NCBI RefSeq assembly: GCF_000816145.1
Contig: NZ_CP007141.1
Coordinates: 1-64,000 of the forward strand
Length of the DNA: 64,000 nucleotides
Reading direction: 5' to 3'
Source: Pseudothermotoga hypogea DSM 11164 = NBRC 106472
GTDB lineage: Bacteria > Thermotogota > Thermotogae > Thermotogales > DSM-5069
Shown: positions 62,866-64,000 of the stretch, piece after piece
Layout: each line of letters starts with the position of its first letter
Position numbering within the stretch: the first letter of the stretch is position 1
Made by a program: the position numbers and the translations under genes
The notes under the pieces: model-generated
The model's database searches: none
Told to the model about the DNA's origin: nothing
What the model saw: only the letters and a program-made list of their open reading frames with translations

Positions 62866-64000
62866 ATGAGAAGCTTCAAAGAGATTCCTCTGTGGAAAAA
62901 CGTGAGCGAAGAAGAATGGCAAGATTGGAGATGGCAGCTTTCGAACAGGATAATGAACCTCGAACAACTCGAACAAATCATCAACCTGACCCATCAAGAA
63001 CGCGAGGGGATAAAGCATTCCCTCAAATTCCTCCGAATGGCCATAACACCTTACTATGCAAGTCTCATGGATCCTGACGATCCAAACTGTCCGATAAGAA
63101 AACAGGCGGTGCCAACCTCCAGAGAACTACATATAAGCGACGGTGAGATGGTAGATCCGTTGCACGAAGACGTGGATTCCCCGGTGAAAGGTTTGACCCA
63201 CAGATACCCCGACAGGGTGCTTTTCCTCGTCACGGATCAGTGTGCAATGTATTGCAGACATTGCACGAGGAGAAGGTTTGCAGGAGAAACAGACGCACCG
63301 CTCGCACAACAATACATCGAAGCTGCAATTGACTACGTAAAGCAGAACAAGAAAGTACGTGATGTGCTCATTTCCGGCGGGGATCCTCTCACTCTTTCAG
63401 ACGAAAAGCTGGAGGAAATCATTTCAAGACTTCGAGAGATAGACCACGTTGAAATCATCCGAATAGGTACACGCGCACCCGTGGTGCTCCCAATGAGAAT
63501 CACAGAGTCTCTGGTTCAGATGTTGAAAAAATATCACCCGATATGGTTGAACACGCATTTCAATCATCCCAAGGAATTCACCGAAGATTCGAAGAAAGCA
63601 CTCGCGATGCTGGCGGACGCAGGGATCCCACTGGGCAATCAAACTGTGTTGCTTAGGGGGGTCAACGATTGTCCAAAGATAATGAAGAAACTCGTTCATG
63701 AGTTGGTGAAGAACCGTGTCAGGCCATACTACATTTATCAGTGTGACCTATCGAGGGGACTCTCACACTTCAGAACCAGCGTTGCAAAGGGAATAGAAAT
63801 CATAGAATATCTGCGCGGTCACACCTCAGGCTTTGCTGTCCCAACATACGTGATAGACGCACCCGGGGGAGGAGGAAAGATACCCGTAGGGCCTCAGTAT
63901 CTGATATCCATGGGAGAGGGCAAAGTGATCTTGAGGAATTACGAGGGAGGTATTTTCGTTTATCAGGAACCAACCGACTACAGGAGTGAGTGTGAACCCG
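62866..64000 (+). CDS. kamA: Lysine 2,3-aminomutase (partial, runs off window)
   Basis: The first 378 residues of a radical SAM, PLP-dependent aminomutase. The cluster motif is CAMYCRHC (CxxxCxxC) near residue 127 with the following TRRRFAGE; the PLP lysine is in [14 protein letters not shown] near residue 335. It converts L-lysine to L-beta-lysine, used in lysine fermentation or as an osmolyte precursor. ATG at 62866 after GGAGGGAGA. The stop lies beyond 64000. A glutamate 2,3-aminomutase activity cannot be excluded from sequence alone. Confidence 0.9.
   Translation, partial: MRSFKEIPLWKNVSEEEWQDWRWQLSNRIMNLEQLEQIINLTHQEREGIKHSLKFLRMAITPYYASLMDPDDPNCPIRKQAVPTSRELHISDGEMVDPLHEDVDSPVKGLTHRYPDRVLFLVTDQCAMYCRHCTRRRFAGETDAPLAQQYIEAAIDYVKQNKKVRDVLISGGDPLTLSDEKLEEIISRLREIDHVEIIRIGTRAPVVLPMRITESLVQMLKKYHPIWLNTHFNHPKEFTEDSKKALAMLADAGIPLGNQTVLLRGVNDCPKIMKKLVHELVKNRVRPYYIYQCDLSRGLSHFRTSVAKGIEIIEYLRGHTSGFAVPTYVIDAPGGGGKIPVGPQYLISMGEGKVILRNYEGGIFVYQEPTDYRSECEP

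Overview
The window is a gene-dense segment (about 95% coding, genes mostly overlapping by 4 nt) that looks like a chromosome of an anaerobic, thermophilic Thermotogota bacterium, most likely Thermotogales (Thermotoga/Pseudothermotoga-like). Evidence: a class III (anaerobic) ribonucleotide reductase, a [FeFe]-hydrogenase, a TM0106-type nuclease, an RNase HI with an N-terminal hybrid-binding domain, lysine 2,3-aminomutase, frequent GTG/TTG starts with strong Shine-Dalgarno sites, and three tRNAs with encoded CCA. I see no rRNA, CRISPR array, prophage or transposase.

Two structural anomalies sit in the first 19 kb. Bases 1-2816 are a perfect reverse-complement copy of 15842-18657 (four transport/membrane genes). 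The copy ends inside a DUF368 gene and is joined to a beheaded YdcF/ElyC-like (DUF218) gene, giving a false-looking 368-aa fusion. At 12049-13056 a 485-bp block is repeated directly, separated by a 38-bp fragment copied in inverted orientation from just downstream; this breaks a sliding-clamp-like gene. Both have the signature of template-switching chimeras (as in amplified DNA or misassembly), although real rearrangements cannot be excluded from sequence alone.

Layout. 3.3-5.9 kb (-): nrdD-nrdG behind a promoter with two NrdR-like boxes. 6.0-14.2 kb (+): HD/OB-fold exonuclease, phosphohexomutase, topA, ddl, clamp-like gene, two half-size chromate transporters. 14.1-18.8 kb (-): nadE, RNase H, DUF368 undecaprenyl-phosphate translocase candidate, ABC importer. 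18.8-22.0 kb (-): [FeFe]-hydrogenase, infC-rpmI-rplT, tRNA-Lys and tRNA-Arg. 22.0-26.9 kb (-): TetR regulator plus radical SAM protein with a TetR-type palindrome, TM0106-like nuclease, histidine ammonia-lyase. 27.0-35.1 kb (+): a long operon with ZapB-like and ZapA-like proteins, murI, rapZ, yvcK, whiA, nrdR, greA, lysS and a SurA/PpiD-like foldase. 35.2-46.1 kb (+): P-loop nucleoside kinase, envelope proteins (GerMN), trmI, ctpA, an MMPL exporter, a GT4 glycosyltransferase, DUF3307 and birA. 46.4-54.9 kb (+): type IV pilus/type II secretion genes (PilC, a pseudopilin-like protein, PilM, N, O, P-like and a giant secretin) and a MEMO-family protein. 54.9-62.0 kb (-): murJ, aminotransferase, RlmI-like methyltransferase, iron alcohol dehydrogenase, endonuclease V, an LCP protein, DUF167. 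62.0-64.0 kb (+): two membrane-anchored restriction-endonuclease-fold proteins and the 5' part of kamA.

Themes: nrdR and its likely target nrdD lie in the same window; three genes appear to begin with rare codons (infC with ATC, murI with CTG, the RlmI-like gene with ATT); and many genes serve envelope building (ddl, murI, murJ, DUF368, LCP, GT4, ZapA/B). No gene cluster here is clearly a wholly new system. The best leads are the secretin with about nine stacked N-domains, the leaderless pseudopilin-like protein, the paired active/degenerate membrane nucleases and the autoregulated radical SAM/TetR pair.
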